NCBI RefSeq assembly: GCF_946886105.1 | Contig: NZ_CAMPHV010000014.1 | Location: forward strand, 57,184 to 121,183 | Direction of reading: 5' to 3' | DNA: 64,000 bases | From: an uncultured Pseudomonas sp. | Lineage (GTDB): Bacteria > Pseudomonadota > Gammaproteobacteria > Pseudomonadales > Pseudomonadaceae | Position numbers and translations under genes: made by a program | Part shown: piece by piece, positions 55,868-64,000 of the stretch | Numbering within the stretch: the first letter of the stretch is position 1 | Layout: the number at the start of each line of letters is the position of its first letter | Notes under the pieces: model-generated | The model's input: the letters and a program-made list of their open reading frames with translations, nothing else | What the model was told of the DNA's origin: nothing | Databases searched by the model: none

Positions 55868-56335
55868 ATGCAAGAAAAGCTCAGCCCTCTCGATCGCAAG
55901 ATTCTCCGCCTGCTGCAACACAATGCCGACCTCTCCGCCGCCGAGATCGCCGAGAAGGTCGAATTGTCGCAATCGCCCTGCTGGCGGCGGATACATCGCA
56001 TGCAAGAGGAAGGCCTGATCGAACGCAAGGTCGCCCTGCTCAACCCCAAGCTGCTGGGCCTGAGCATGACGGTCTTCGTCGATATCAAACTGTCGGCCCA
56101 CGGCCGCAAGAACCTGGAGGAATTCGAACAGGCGGTGGTCGGCTACCCCGAGGTATTGGAGTGCCACACCATGGCCGGCAGTTCGGACTACCTGCTCAAG
56201 GTGGTGGCCAAGGACATCGCCAGCTATGAGCGCTTCCTGCGTGACCACCTGCTGCAGCGCCCACACGTGCAGGAGGCCCACTCGAATATCGCCATGAGCG
56301 AGGTCAAACGCACCACCGAGTTGCCGCTGGATTGA
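55868..56335 (+). CDS. Lrp/AsnC family transcriptional regulator
   Basis: A 155-residue regulator. The N-terminal helix-turn-helix (LSAAEIAEKVELSQSPCWRR) and C-terminal RAM ligand domain (VLECHTMAGSSDYLLKVVAK) are typical. Such proteins sense amino or keto acids. Divergence from the indolepyruvate oxidoreductase suggests it controls that gene. AGGAAGAAGAG lies shortly before the ATG. Confidence 0.93.
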   Translation: MQEKLSPLDRKILRLLQHNADLSAAEIAEKVELSQSPCWRRIHRMQEEGLIERKVALLNPKLLGLSMTVFVDIKLSAHGRKNLEEFEQAVVGYPEVLECHTMAGSSDYLLKVVAKDIASYERFLRDHLLQRPHVQEAHSNIAMSEVKRTTELPLD

Positions 56336-56390
56336 GCGCCAGACTGCCCCAATGCACCTGCCGTGCGAACATCGCCGGTGTCCAGCAGGC

Positions 56391-57008
56391 TCAAGTGCAT
56401 GCGCGGCGACCGATCAATGCCAGCAGCTTATCCACGGTGCGCTCGAAATGGCTGGAATTGTCCAACACATGCATGTCGTCAAGGTCGGTGACTGCCTCGT
56501 CGAACAGTGCATTACGCGCCAAGCGCTCTTCGATTTGCGCCGGCGCTTCACGACCACGGGCCAACAGACGCTCGCGCAGCACCGCGCCATCGACCCGCAG
56601 CAACACCGCAACCAGATCAGGGTAGCGCTGACGCGCCTGGCTCAAATAGGCCCGCGAGCCGTTGACCAGCACATTCTCGCCAGCCGCCAGCCAATCGTCG
56701 ATCTGCCTGGGAATACCGTAGGCCAGGCCATTTGCACGCCAACTCAAGGCGAAAGCACCAGCGGCCTCCACCTGTTCGAATTCGGCCAGGGACACCGCAA
56801 CGGCATCTTCGCCGACCGCCTCGGCGGAACGGGTGATCACCCGGCGGGCGATCCGGCAAACACTGGTAGACCGCTGAGCGATTGCCTGGGCCGCCGATGC
56901 CACGTTGAGAACGCCCTCGTCCGTCAGGCGCTCGCGCACGGCATTCAACAAGCTGTCCTTGCCCGAACCCGAAGGCCCCATCAGATAGATCAACCTGCCG
57001 CCCATCAA
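56391..57008 (-). CDS. phnN: Ribose 1,5-bisphosphate phosphokinase PhnN
   Basis: A 205-residue guanylate-kinase-like enzyme (IYLMGPSGSGKDSLLNAVRE, Walker A at residues 11-18) that phosphorylates ribose 1,5-bisphosphate to PRPP in phosphonate breakdown. Length and motif match PhnN. It is an orphan: no C-P lyase genes are seen. Upstream on the same strand lies the decayed fragment of an ABC ATPase, so a larger phosphonate locus has probably been lost. The start could be either of two adjacent Met codons. Confidence 0.9.
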   Translation of the reverse strand: MMGGRLIYLMGPSGSGKDSLLNAVRERLTDEGVLNVASAAQAIAQRSTSVCRIARRVITRSAEAVGEDAVAVSLAEFEQVEAAGAFALSWRANGLAYGIPRQIDDWLAAGENVLVNGSRAYLSQARQRYPDLVAVLLRVDGAVLRERLLARGREAPAQIEERLARNALFDEAVTDLDDMHVLDNSSHFERTVDKLLALIGRRACT

Positions 57009-57108
57009 AACACCCTATTCGCCCGCAGCCAGACTTGTTGTCACTCGCCCGCGGTAGATCATAGCCGTTGCCCGGCCCGCCAGCATCGCCTGTAATTGGT
57101 GCACGTAC

Positions 57109-57285
57109 TTACCGCAGAGCTGGCACCGCCACTCGCCAGAACACCGAACAGGATGGTGATGTGAAAACGGACACGCCGATTAGTGCAACCATTTCACCGG
57201 GCTCGATGGTCAATACCAAATCGGCTAGCACCTATTTGTGACCGAAGATTTTCTTCAAACTCTCGACCCGGATCACTACAGCCAT
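57109..57285 (-). pseudogene. Remnant of an ABC transporter ATPase gene, probably phnC-like
   Basis: Starting at an ATG (57283-57285) with an intact GGAGG Shine-Dalgarno, the frame reads MAVVIRVESLKKIFGHK, then an in-frame TAG. It then continues as VLADLVLTIEPGEMVALIGVS, the sequence leading up to a Walker A motif. Directly after that GxS the similarity stops and the frame ends 20 codons later at a TAA. The rest of the ATPase is missing, so an internal deletion plus a nonsense change is likely. PhnC-type transporters share this N-terminal pattern, and phnN follows 101 bases downstream. Confidence 0.7.
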
Positions 57286-57679
57286 GAAGTGCCTCCTTTA
57301 TAAAGGGTTACGAAACGGCTTGAAGGCTCGCCGGTAAACCGAGGTAGGCAGTTCTCGTTTCAGTGCAGTCAATGAATGACCAGCTCCCACTGCGGCGACA
57401 ATGGCTTGAAGGTTTTACGCAGTGCACTAAATTGCGCTTTTATGCTCAATAGCATGCATTAGCGCGCATTTCTGACAGCTGGTACTGGCAAAAAGCCTTT
57501 ATTGCTACCAAAATATGCCATGTATTTGGCGTCAAGCAACTGACAACATTTTTAAGCTAGCGACCGTACCGATACAAAATGCGATCCTGACGGAACGGCT
57601 AATGCTAAAGGTGGTCAAAACGGTGACTATCAAATAGCTCATTGCCAGTATCGCCTTCCTGAACTAACCGGTTTATTGT
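57286..57679. promoter_or_regulatory. amrZ upstream region with candidate AmrZ sites
   Basis: This AT-rich stretch precedes amrZ. It holds CTGGCAAAAAGCC at 57485-57497 and TGCCATGTATTTGGCG at 57516-57531, which resemble the TGGCANNNNGCC-type sites bound by AmrZ. AmrZ represses its own gene in P. aeruginosa, so these could be autoregulatory. No gene is seen in this region. Confidence 0.5.
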
Positions 57680-58006
57680 GTGCGCCCTATGAAACAAGCT
57701 CTCTACTCCAGCCGTACCGCTGACAAATTCGTCGTTCGCTTGCCTGATGGCATGCGCGAACGCATTGCCGATGTAGCTCGCAACCATCATCGCAGCATGA
57801 ATTCGGAAATCATCGCCCGCCTCGAGCAAAGCATGCTCCAGGAAGGCAGTTTGGGTGATGACCTGAACATGCGTTTGGACAGTCCCGAACTGTCCTTGCA
57901 TGAGCGAGAGCTACTGCAGCGCTTCCGACAACTGTCTCGTCGTCAGCAAAATGCCTTGGTGGCATTGATTGCTCACGATGCCGAGATGGCCGCCGAAGAA
58001 GCCTGA
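57680..58006 (+). CDS. amrZ: Ribbon-helix-helix regulator AmrZ
   Basis: A 108-residue Arc/MetJ-type regulator of alginate, motility and c-di-GMP genes. The ribbon and helices read [20 protein letters not shown] and [14 protein letters not shown]. Lys16, Val18 and Arg20 align with the DNA-contact residues Lys18, Val20 and Arg22 of P. aeruginosa AmrZ, the difference being a two-residue deletion near the N-terminus. The C-terminal tetramerisation region ([19 protein letters not shown]) is also conserved. A GTG at 57680 gives the family N-terminus MRPMKQ; an ATG three codons later is the alternative. AmrZ represses fleQ in P. aeruginosa, tying this gene to the flagellar cluster. Confidence 0.92.
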   Translation: MRPMKQALYSSRTADKFVVRLPDGMRERIADVARNHHRSMNSEIIARLEQSMLQEGSLGDDLNMRLDSPELSLHERELLQRFRQLSRRQQNALVALIAHDAEMAAEEA

Positions 58007-58020
58007 TAGTCGGCACACCG

Positions 58021-58047
58021 AAAAAACCGGCTCCCTGCCGGTTTTTT
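58021..58047 (+). terminator. Terminator after amrZ
   Basis: The plus strand reads AAAAAACCGGC-TCCCT-GCCGGTTTTTT, a symmetrical stem with A and U runs, 15 bases past the amrZ stop. The following 140 bases up to the oadB terminator hold no gene that I can support. Confidence 0.92.
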
Positions 58048-58190
58048 GGTTTGCGCGGAAAAACCTTAAGCAAGCGCCGACGCCGATGCACATGGGCGGT
58101 ATTTCCGACAGAAGCACGGATCGCCAAAGCATCGCCACCTCCGCGCACTATCAACGCAAGCCGTGCAATCGCCGCAACAAGCGAAAACAT

Positions 58191-58219
58191 AAAAAACCGC
58201 CTGGGCAGGCGGTTTTTTT
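58191..58219 (-). terminator. Terminator after oadB
   Basis: On the minus strand AACCGCC-TGCCC-AGGCGGTT with flanking A and T runs lies 16 bases beyond the oadB stop. It can work in both directions. Confidence 0.92.
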
Positions 58220-58234
58220 CGTTCAAATGCGGCG

Positions 58235-59371
58235 TTAGCCAACGAAGTTGAGCAACACCCCCGCCGCCACCGCCGAACCGATGACGCCCGCCACGTTCGG
58301 ACCCATGGCATGCATCAACAGGAAGTTCTGCGGGTTGGCCTCAAGGCCGACCTTGTTCGACACCCGCGCCGCCATCGGCACCGCGGATACGCCGGCAGAG
58401 CCGATCAACGGGTTAATCTTGTTGCTGCTGAAGAAATTCATCAATTTGGCCATCAACACACCCGCCGCCGTGCCCGCACAGAACGCCAACATACCCAGCG
58501 TGAGGATGCCGAGGGTTTTAATCTGCAGAAAGGATTCGGCCGACAACTTCGAACCCACGGTCAGACCCAAAAAGATCGTGACGATGTTGATCAACGCGTT
58601 CCGCGAGGTATCCGCCAGACGCTCGACCACGCCACTTTCACGCAGCAGATTACCTAGGGCGAACATACCCACCAGCGGCGCGGCATCGGGCAGCAGCAAA
58701 CCGACCAACAGGCATAACACGATAGGGAAGATGATCTTCTCGGTCTGGCCAACCGGACGCAGTTGCTGCATGACGATGGCGCGCTCTTCCTTGGTGGTCA
58801 GTGCGCGCATGATCGGCGGCTGGATCAAAGGCACCAAAGCCATGTAGGCATAAGCCGCCACGGCGATCGGCCCGAGCAGATGCGGCGCCAGCTTGGAGGT
58901 CACGAAGATCGAGGTCGGGCCGTCCGCACCGCCGATAATGGCGATGGATGCGGCTTCCTTGAGCGTGAACTCCAGCCCCGGAATCCCCGTGGCAGCCAGC
59001 GCCAAAGCGCCGAGCAGCGTACCAAAGATACCGAACTGGGCAGCGGCCCCCAATAACAGCGTCTTGGGGTTGGCCAGCATGGGCCCGAAGTCGGTCATGG
59101 CACCGACACCGAGAAAGATCAGCAATGGGAAAATACTGGTCGGCAAGCCGACCTCATAGATCATATGCAGAAAGCCGGCGCCCTCCGCCATGTTGGCCAC
59201 GGGAATGTTGGCCAACAGACCACCGAAGCCAATCGGGATCAACAGCAAGGGCTCGAAGCCCTTCTTGATCGCCAGATAGATCAGCAACACGCAGACCGCC
59301 ATCATAAACAGCTGGCCCGGCTCGATATGGTACAAGCCCGTGCTTTGCCAAAGTTTGAGGAGCTTATCCAT
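58235..59371 (-). CDS. oadB: Oxaloacetate decarboxylase, sodium-pump beta subunit
   Basis: A 378-residue inner-membrane protein with about nine membrane segments. The conserved [10 protein letters not shown] segment contains the Asp used in sodium transport, and [19 protein letters not shown] is the second family motif. It couples decarboxylation of the biotin-bound carboxyl group to sodium export. It follows oadA after 11 bases. A terminator lies directly downstream. Confidence 0.94.
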   Translation of the reverse strand: MDKLLKLWQSTGLYHIEPGQLFMMAVCVLLIYLAIKKGFEPLLLIPIGFGGLLANIPVANMAEGAGFLHMIYEVGLPTSIFPLLIFLGVGAMTDFGPMLANPKTLLLGAAAQFGIFGTLLGALALAATGIPGLEFTLKEAASIAIIGGADGPTSIFVTSKLAPHLLGPIAVAAYAYMALVPLIQPPIMRALTTKEERAIVMQQLRPVGQTEKIIFPIVLCLLVGLLLPDAAPLVGMFALGNLLRESGVVERLADTSRNALINIVTIFLGLTVGSKLSAESFLQIKTLGILTLGMLAFCAGTAAGVLMAKLMNFFSSNKINPLIGSAGVSAVPMAARVSNKVGLEANPQNFLLMHAMGPNVAGVIGSAVAAGVLLNFVG

Positions 59372-59382
59372 TACCGCGCTCC

Positions 59383-61164
59383 TTAACCAATGGTCAGCAG
59401 GCTGTCGCCCACCGCCACCGCATCGCCAACCTTGACGTTGACCGCACCAATGGTGCCAGCCTTGAACGCGCGAATCTCGGTTTCCATCTTCATGGCCTCG
59501 AGAATGATCAACAGATGACCTTCCTCGACTATCTGGCCCGGCTGCACCAGTACCTTGAAAATATTGCCGGCCAACGGCGCAGCCTGCGGCTCGCCCGCGC
59601 CGATCGGCGCGGTGGGCACAGAGGCAGCAGCCGAACCGACCGAGCCGCCGACAGGCTTGATGCCCTCGATATCGCCGCCTTCGTTGACCTGCACGACAAA
59701 CGACTTGCCGCTGACTTCGACGGTATAGACCTCAGGCTTGCCGGCCTCACGAGCCGGCGCCTCGTTACCCGTCGGCACAGGTTCGAAAGCCGCCGGATTG
59801 CCGCGGTTTTCCAGGAATTTCAAACCGATCTGCGGGAAGAGCGCATAGGTCAGGACGTCGTCGATCTCATCCTTCGCCAGCTTGATGCCTTTCTCTTTGG
59901 CGAGACCCTTGAGCTCGACGGTGAGCTTATCCATCTCCGCATCCAGCAAATCGGCCGGGCGACAGGTAATGGCTTCGGCACCATCCAGTACGCGCGCTTG
60001 CAGTTCTTTATTGAAGGGTGCCGGCGCTGCGCCGTATTCGCCCTTCAACACACCCGCGGTTTCCTTGGTAATCGATTTGTAGCGTTCGCCGGTCAGGACG
60101 TTGATCACCGCCTGAGTGCCGACGATCTGCGAGGTCGGCGTTACCAACGGGATGAAACCGAGGTCTTCGCGCACGCGCGGGATTTCCGCCAGCACTTCAT
60201 CGAATTTATCCTGAGCGCCCTGCTCTTTCAGCTGGCCTTCCATATTGGTGAGCATGCCACCCGGAACCTGAGCGACCAGAATGCGCGAATCGACGCCCTT
60301 GAGGTTGCCTTCGAACTTGGCGTACTTCTTCCGCACTTCGCGGAAATAAGCGGCGATTTCTTCGAGCAGCTCGAGGTTCAGGCCGGTGTCGCGCTCGGAA
60401 CCTTGGAAAATCGCGACCACCGACTCGGTCGGCGAATGGCCGTAGGTCATCGACAGCGAGGAAATAGCGGTATCGACGTTATCGATCCCTGCCTCCACCG
60501 CCTTGAGGATGGCCGCGGTCGACAAGCCCGCGGTGGCATGGCATTGCATGTGGATCGGAATCGACAAGGTGGCCTTCAGGCGCGTCACCAACTCGAAAGC
60601 GGTATAGGGATTGAGAATTCCGGCCATGTCTTTAATGGCCACCGAATCGGCGCCCATGTCTTCGATCTGCTTGGCCAGATCGACCCACATATCCAAGGTG
60701 TGCACCGGACTGGTGGTATAGGAAATAGTGCCCTGAGCGTGCTTACCCACTTGCTTGACCGCCTTGAGCGCGGTCTGCAGGTTACGCGGGTCGTTCATTG
60801 CATCGAATACGCGAAACACATCGACACCATTGAACGCCGCACGCTCGACGAACTTTTCCACCACATCGTCGGCGTAGTGACGATAGCCCAGCAAGTTCTG
60901 CCCACGCAGCAGCATCTGCTGACGGGTATTGGGCATGGCCTTTTTCAGCTCGCGAATACGCTCCCATGGGTCTTCGCCCAGGTAACGAATACAAGCATCA
61001 AAAGTCGCCCCACCCCAGGACTCGACCGACCAGAAACCCACCTGATCGAGCTTGGGCGCGATCGGCAACATATCTTCCAGGCGCACGCGGGTGGCCAGGA
61101 TCGACTGGTGGGCGTCGCGCAGCACCACATCGGTAATTCCGAGTGCTTTCTTTACGGCAGTCAT
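59383..61164 (-). CDS. oadA: Oxaloacetate decarboxylase alpha subunit (biotin-dependent)
   Basis: A 593-residue soluble subunit. The N-terminal carboxyltransferase TIM barrel has [15 protein letters not shown] and the metal-site [11 protein letters not shown] Pro/Ala-rich linker leads to the C-terminal biotinyl domain with the biotin lysine Lys559 in EAMKMET. It moves the carboxyl group of oxaloacetate to biotin. The ATG at 61162-61164 has GGGAG eight bases upstream; about 39 upstream codons are open but not conserved. It follows oadG after 25 bases. Confidence 0.95.
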   Translation of the reverse strand: MTAVKKALGITDVVLRDAHQSILATRVRLEDMLPIAPKLDQVGFWSVESWGGATFDACIRYLGEDPWERIRELKKAMPNTRQQMLLRGQNLLGYRHYADDVVEKFVERAAFNGVDVFRVFDAMNDPRNLQTALKAVKQVGKHAQGTISYTTSPVHTLDMWVDLAKQIEDMGADSVAIKDMAGILNPYTAFELVTRLKATLSIPIHMQCHATAGLSTAAILKAVEAGIDNVDTAISSLSMTYGHSPTESVVAIFQGSERDTGLNLELLEEIAAYFREVRKKYAKFEGNLKGVDSRILVAQVPGGMLTNMEGQLKEQGAQDKFDEVLAEIPRVREDLGFIPLVTPTSQIVGTQAVINVLTGERYKSITKETAGVLKGEYGAAPAPFNKELQARVLDGAEAITCRPADLLDAEMDKLTVELKGLAKEKGIKLAKDEIDDVLTYALFPQIGLKFLENRGNPAAFEPVPTGNEAPAREAGKPEVYTVEVSGKSFVVQVNEGGDIEGIKPVGGSVGSAAASVPTAPIGAGEPQAAPLAGNIFKVLVQPGQIVEEGHLLIILEAMKMETEIRAFKAGTIGAVNVKVGDAVAVGDSLLTIG

Positions 61165-61189
61165 ACAGGTGCTCCCTTTCGAACCTGAC

Positions 61190-61441
61190 TCAACCGCGAC
61201 GAGCGCGGTGCTGATGAATAGCGGACTGGATGGCGGCAAGCAGCTCTGCGCTGGGGGCGTCATCGGCGAATTTGGCGACAACGGGCGCGGATGCGGACAC
61301 GGGTGTTTTGGAGGACAGAAGTTCGATGATCCGCGACATCACACGAATCATCAGCACCAACAGCGCCAGGAAGAGAAACACGAAGCCTAAGCCGAACAGC
61401 ATAAGCTCGACACCCTCGAGCAGGAGTTCACTAGGGGTCAT
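61190..61441 (-). CDS. oadG: Oxaloacetate decarboxylase gamma subunit
   Basis: An 83-residue membrane-anchored subunit with one N-terminal membrane helix ([20 protein letters not shown]) and a short polar tail ending [15 protein letters not shown]. The gamma subunit holds the complex together and usually binds zinc through C-terminal histidines. The ATG at 61439-61441 has AAGGAG five bases upstream. It is the first gene of oadG-oadA-oadB. Confidence 0.9.
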   Translation of the reverse strand: MTPSELLLEGVELMLFGLGFVFLFLALLVLMIRVMSRIIELLSSKTPVSASAPVVAKFADDAPSAELLAAIQSAIHQHRARRG

Positions 61442-61614
61442 TTTGGCTCCTTGTGCCAGCAGCGCCAGCTGCATTCATTATTAAGAGGAGCGCCCGGGAA
61501 TTTGCCCCGGGCAAAGCTGGCGAACCTTAGCCTGAAACAGTTGTTTGAGGCAAATCCAAGCGCCACTAATGGGACATTTTCTGATAAAAATGCGCCATGG
61601 ATCGACCGGAGCCG

Positions 61615-63057
61615 TTAAAGCAAAAACAGACTGGCCAGTCCCAGAAAAATAAAGAAGCCGCCGCTATCGGTCACCGCCGTGATCATCACACTGGCGCCTA
61701 ATGCCGGGTCGCGCCCCATACGCACCAGCGTCATCGGAATCAGCACTCCCATCAATGCCGCCAACAGCAGGTTGAGGGTCATCGCAGCAGTCATCACCAC
61801 CCCCAACGACCAACTGCCGTACAGCAAATAGGCCACGACGCCGATCACTCCACCCCAGACGATGCCGTTGACCAGGGCGACGCCCAGCTCCTTGCGAATC
61901 AGGCGCCGGGTATTACCGGTGCCCATCTGATCCAGCGCCATAGCGCGCACGATCATGGTGATGGTCTGGTTCCCAGAATTACCGCCGATGCCCGCGACTA
62001 TCGGCATCAGCGCGGCCAAGGCCACCAGCTTCTCGATCGACCCCTCGAACAGACCGATCACCCGCGAGGCCATAAAGGCGGTGATCAGATTGATCGCCAG
62101 CCAGGCCCAACGGTTGCGCAAGGATTTCCATACCGAGGCGAAGATGTCTTCTTCCTCGCGCAGACCCGCCATGTTGAGGACTTCGCTTTCGCTCTCCTCA
62201 CGGATCAAATCGACCATTTCGTCGATGGTCAAACGCCCGATCAGCTTGCTGTTCTTGTCCACCACCGGCGCGGAGATCAAGTCGTAGCGCTCGAACGCCT
62301 GGGCAGCGTCGTAGGCATCCTCATCCGGATGGAAACTCACCGGGTCGGTCGCCATGACTTCGCTGACCAGTTTCTCCGGATCATTGACCAGCAGGCGCTT
62401 GACCGGCAGTACGCCCTTGAGCACGCCGTCGTAGTCGACCACGAATAATTTATCGGTATGCCCCGGCAGCTCCTTGAGGCGGCGCAGGTAGCGCAATACC
62501 ACCTCCAGGCTGACGTCTTCGCGGATGGTGACCATCTCGAAGTCCATCAGCGCACCGACCCGATCCTCCTCATAGGACAACGCCGAACGCACGCGCTCGC
62601 GCTGTTGCGCGTCGAGGGTTTCCATTAACTCATGCACAACATCGCGCGGCAGCTCGGAGGCCAGATCCGCCAATTCATCGGCGTCCATGTCCTTGGCCGC
62701 CGCGAGAATTTCGTGGTCGTCCATGTCCGCCAGCAGCGTTTCGCGCACCGCGTCGGACACTTCGAGGAGGATATCGCCGTCGCGCTCGACCTTGACCAAC
62801 TGCCAAATGGTTAGGCGGTCATCGAGTGGCAGCGCCTCGAGGATATGAGCGACGTCGGCGGAGTGCAGCTCGTCGAGTTTGCGCTGCAACTCGACGAGAT
62901 TCTGCCGATGCACCAGGTTTTCCACCCGGCTTTGCTGCTGGCCTTCCTGACGATGGGTCAGGTCTTCTACCAGCTTGTGCCGATGCAGCAGTTCGATCAC
63001 CTGGGCCAGGCGATCCTGCAGGCTTTCTTGCGGTTTTTTTACTTCTACTTCAGTCAT
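61615..63057 (-). CDS. mgtE: Magnesium transporter MgtE
   Basis: A 480-residue magnesium channel. A cytoplasmic N domain (LPRDVVHELMETLDAQQRER) and two CBS domains (about 165-300) sense magnesium. They are followed by five C-terminal membrane helices with the GIGGNSGNQTITMIVRA pore motif. GTGGAG stands six bases before the ATG at 63055-63057. The gene stands alone between oadG and a divergent small gene. Confidence 0.94.
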   Translation of the reverse strand: MTEVEVKKPQESLQDRLAQVIELLHRHKLVEDLTHRQEGQQQSRVENLVHRQNLVELQRKLDELHSADVAHILEALPLDDRLTIWQLVKVERDGDILLEVSDAVRETLLADMDDHEILAAAKDMDADELADLASELPRDVVHELMETLDAQQRERVRSALSYEEDRVGALMDFEMVTIREDVSLEVVLRYLRRLKELPGHTDKLFVVDYDGVLKGVLPVKRLLVNDPEKLVSEVMATDPVSFHPDEDAYDAAQAFERYDLISAPVVDKNSKLIGRLTIDEMVDLIREESESEVLNMAGLREEEDIFASVWKSLRNRWAWLAINLITAFMASRVIGLFEGSIEKLVALAALMPIVAGIGGNSGNQTITMIVRAMALDQMGTGNTRRLIRKELGVALVNGIVWGGVIGVVAYLLYGSWSLGVVMTAAMTLNLLLAALMGVLIPMTLVRMGRDPALGASVMITAVTDSGGFFIFLGLASLFLL

Positions 63058-63380
63058 GGCGCGCTCCACCCCCAGCGGCAGCGCACGCCACAGAGGGTCA
63101 ATCAGTCAATACGCGATTGCACAATCGAGATTCTGAGGAACTACTGGGTAAGTCCATGGTGGTATTCCATAAGCCCCGGCGGAGCTGACGCCGCGAATGA
63201 TAACACTGCAAGCCCCCTTTGCACGTTACAAAACCAGTGTAGAACAAGCCGTTGCATCACAATCTTCAGCAGTTTTTCAACGTCCGTAGTTGCGACGCCC
63301 AAGATCCAATTCAAGACACCACTGGCACCACCAGCAGCATCGACTACCCTTGCCTTTCAACCGTCAAGGAGGACACCCGC
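63058..63380. other. Divergent gap between mgtE and the DUF4124 gene
   Basis: A 323-base gap that must hold both promoters. I see no gene, no convincing riboswitch and no clear promoter; a GC-rich hairpin (CCCGGCGGAGCTGACGCCGCG) lies at about 63175-63196. Confidence 0.4.
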
Positions 63381-63878
63381 ATGCAAGGACTGCATCGCGT
63401 CGCTTTCTGCGTCATCGTGCTATGCCCAACACCCATCCTGGCTTCTACGGTTTTCCGCTGCGAAGACGCCAACGGCCATGTCACTTTCACCCTGCAAGGC
63501 TGCCCCGTGGAGCAGTCGCAACACCTGCAAGACGCCTACAACCCCACACCCGGCAACGGCAAGCCGATCCCCCTGGCGAAAACAGCGAAATCCTCGCGCA
63601 AAAAAGCCAAGGAAACAGACAACGTCAGCGAGCTGGTGGTGGTCGGCGAAAAGCAGGACGGCTGCGGCAATCGCGTTACCGGCAACGAAAGACGCGAGGC
63701 GGTGATCAAACAGCAGATCCGCAGCGGCATGACCCAAAGCGACGTGGAAAGCAGCCTGGGCACACCGGACAAGGTCAGCCGCCAGAACGGCCAAACCCGT
63801 TACCACTACCGCGATCAACAGGGTAATAGCCGGCAGGTGAGCTTCGATGAAGCCGGCTGCGTCAAAGGCAAACGTTAG
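63381..63878 (+). CDS. Periplasmic protein with DUF4124-like and BamE-like parts
   Basis: A 165-residue protein with a signal peptide (VAFCVIVLCPTPILAS, cleavage near Ser24). The mature N-terminus STVFRCEDANGHVTFTLQGC is DUF4124-like, with a Cys pair. The C-terminal IRSGMTQSDVESSLGTPDKV followed by RYHYRD resembles the SmpA/BamE-type repeat found in small envelope proteins. Cysteines near the ends could form disulphides. The ATG at 63381 has AAGGAGG eight bases upstream; a longer reading has no Shine-Dalgarno. Function unknown. Confidence 0.82.
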   Translation: MQGLHRVAFCVIVLCPTPILASTVFRCEDANGHVTFTLQGCPVEQSQHLQDAYNPTPGNGKPIPLAKTAKSSRKKAKETDNVSELVVVGEKQDGCGNRVTGNERREAVIKQQIRSGMTQSDVESSLGTPDKVSRQNGQTRYHYRDQQGNSRQVSFDEAGCVKGKR

Positions 63879-63905
63879 AACGCGCAATGACCGAGCAAAG
63901 AAAAA

Positions 63906-63934
63906 GGGCCTGCATCGCTGCAGGCCCTTTTTTT
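63906..63934. terminator. Bidirectional terminator between the DUF4124 gene and tRNA-Arg
   Basis: A nine-pair stem GGGCCTGCA-TCGC-TGCAGGCCC with A and T runs on both sides lies between a plus-strand protein gene and a minus-strand tRNA. It can end transcripts from both. Confidence 0.93.
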
Positions 63935-63946
63935 GTTACTTCTATA

Positions 63947-64000
63947 TGGTGCACTCAGGAGGATTCGAACCTCCGACCGCTCGGTTCGTAGCCGAGTACT
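63947..64000 (-). tRNA. tRNA-Arg (anticodon ACG), partial at window edge
   Basis: On the minus strand the visible 3' part holds the anticodon stem CTCGG/CCGAG with loop CTACGAA, giving anticodon ACG (read as ICG). It also has the T arm GGAGGTTCGAATCCTCC, discriminator A and encoded CCA at 63947-63949. The 5' part lies beyond the window. Confidence 0.93.

Noticed and set aside
57115..57240. Alternative open frame across the phnN-upstream remnant reading CQLCGKYVHQLQAML
   Set aside because: It has cysteine pairs that look like a zinc ribbon, but it has no start signal and overlaps the clearer ABC-ATPase remnant; most likely a frame accident.
63058..63380. Magnesium riboswitch in front of mgtE
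   Set aside because: No M-box-like pattern could be read; such riboswitches are not typical of pseudomonads.

Overview
The window reads as the chromosome of a Pseudomonas-type gammaproteobacterium. This rests on gene content and order: FleQ, FleS/FleR, HptB/HsbR/HsbA, FlgZ and AmrZ are all recognisable, and the flagellar gene order matches the single large cluster seen in Pseudomonas such as P. putida. Coding density is high, GC is high, and nearly everything from 1 to 43152 lies on the minus strand. The species cannot be named from the sequence alone.

Region 1 (1-43990, with satellites to 45987) is a nearly complete polar-flagellum locus. Transcription on the minus strand runs from high to low coordinates. 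Its parts are: cheV-cheR; flgBCDE; flgFGHIJKL; a flagellin-glycosylation block (two methyltransferases, two PLP aminotransferases, a WbqC-like protein and a giant glycosyltransferase); fliC; flaG; fliD; two fliS paralogs and a FliT-like chaperone; the master regulator fleQ; fleSR; fliEFGHIJ; the HsbA-HsbR-HptB signalling module; and the start of fliK, which is cut by the window edge. flgA, flgM, flgN and flgZ (ycgR) are on the plus strand. Sigma-54-type promoters (TGGCAC-N5-TTGCW pattern) can be read directly upstream of fliK, fliE, fleSR, flgF, flgB and flgA. Weaker candidates precede fliD and the glycosylation block. Sigma-28-type promoters (TAAAGNTT-N11-GCCGAYAM) precede fliC, the fliS-fliT pair and flgM. 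The layout therefore shows the FleQ/RpoN to FleSR to FliA cascade, with FlgM as anti-sigma factor. One gene foreign to this theme, an animal-type haem peroxidase, sits between flgB and cheR.

Region 2 (45988-55667) is ordinary chromosomal material. It holds an overlapping MFS transporter and glycosyltransferase pair of the TIGR04283/TIGR04282 type, a small secreted protein made of nonapeptide repeats, yceH, a tRNA-Arg(CCU), a GNAT acetyltransferase, a leucine-dehydrogenase-family enzyme, and a large fused indolepyruvate:ferredoxin oxidoreductase. The oxidoreductase is divergent from an Lrp/AsnC regulator (55868-56335).

Region 3 (56391-64000) holds an orphan phnN beside the wreck of an ABC-transporter ATPase gene (probably phnC-like), then amrZ, a sodium-pump oxaloacetate decarboxylase operon (oadG-oadA-oadB), mgtE, a small periplasmic DUF4124/BamE-like protein, and a tRNA-Arg(ACG) cut by the right edge.

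The most interesting points are the translationally coupled glycosylation operon with a candidate sigma-54 promoter, the haem peroxidase inside the flagellar cluster, an extra sigma-28 promoter between the two fliS genes, the repeat-built secreted protein, and the decayed phosphonate-type remnant next to phnN. No CRISPR array, prophage or insertion sequence was recognised.
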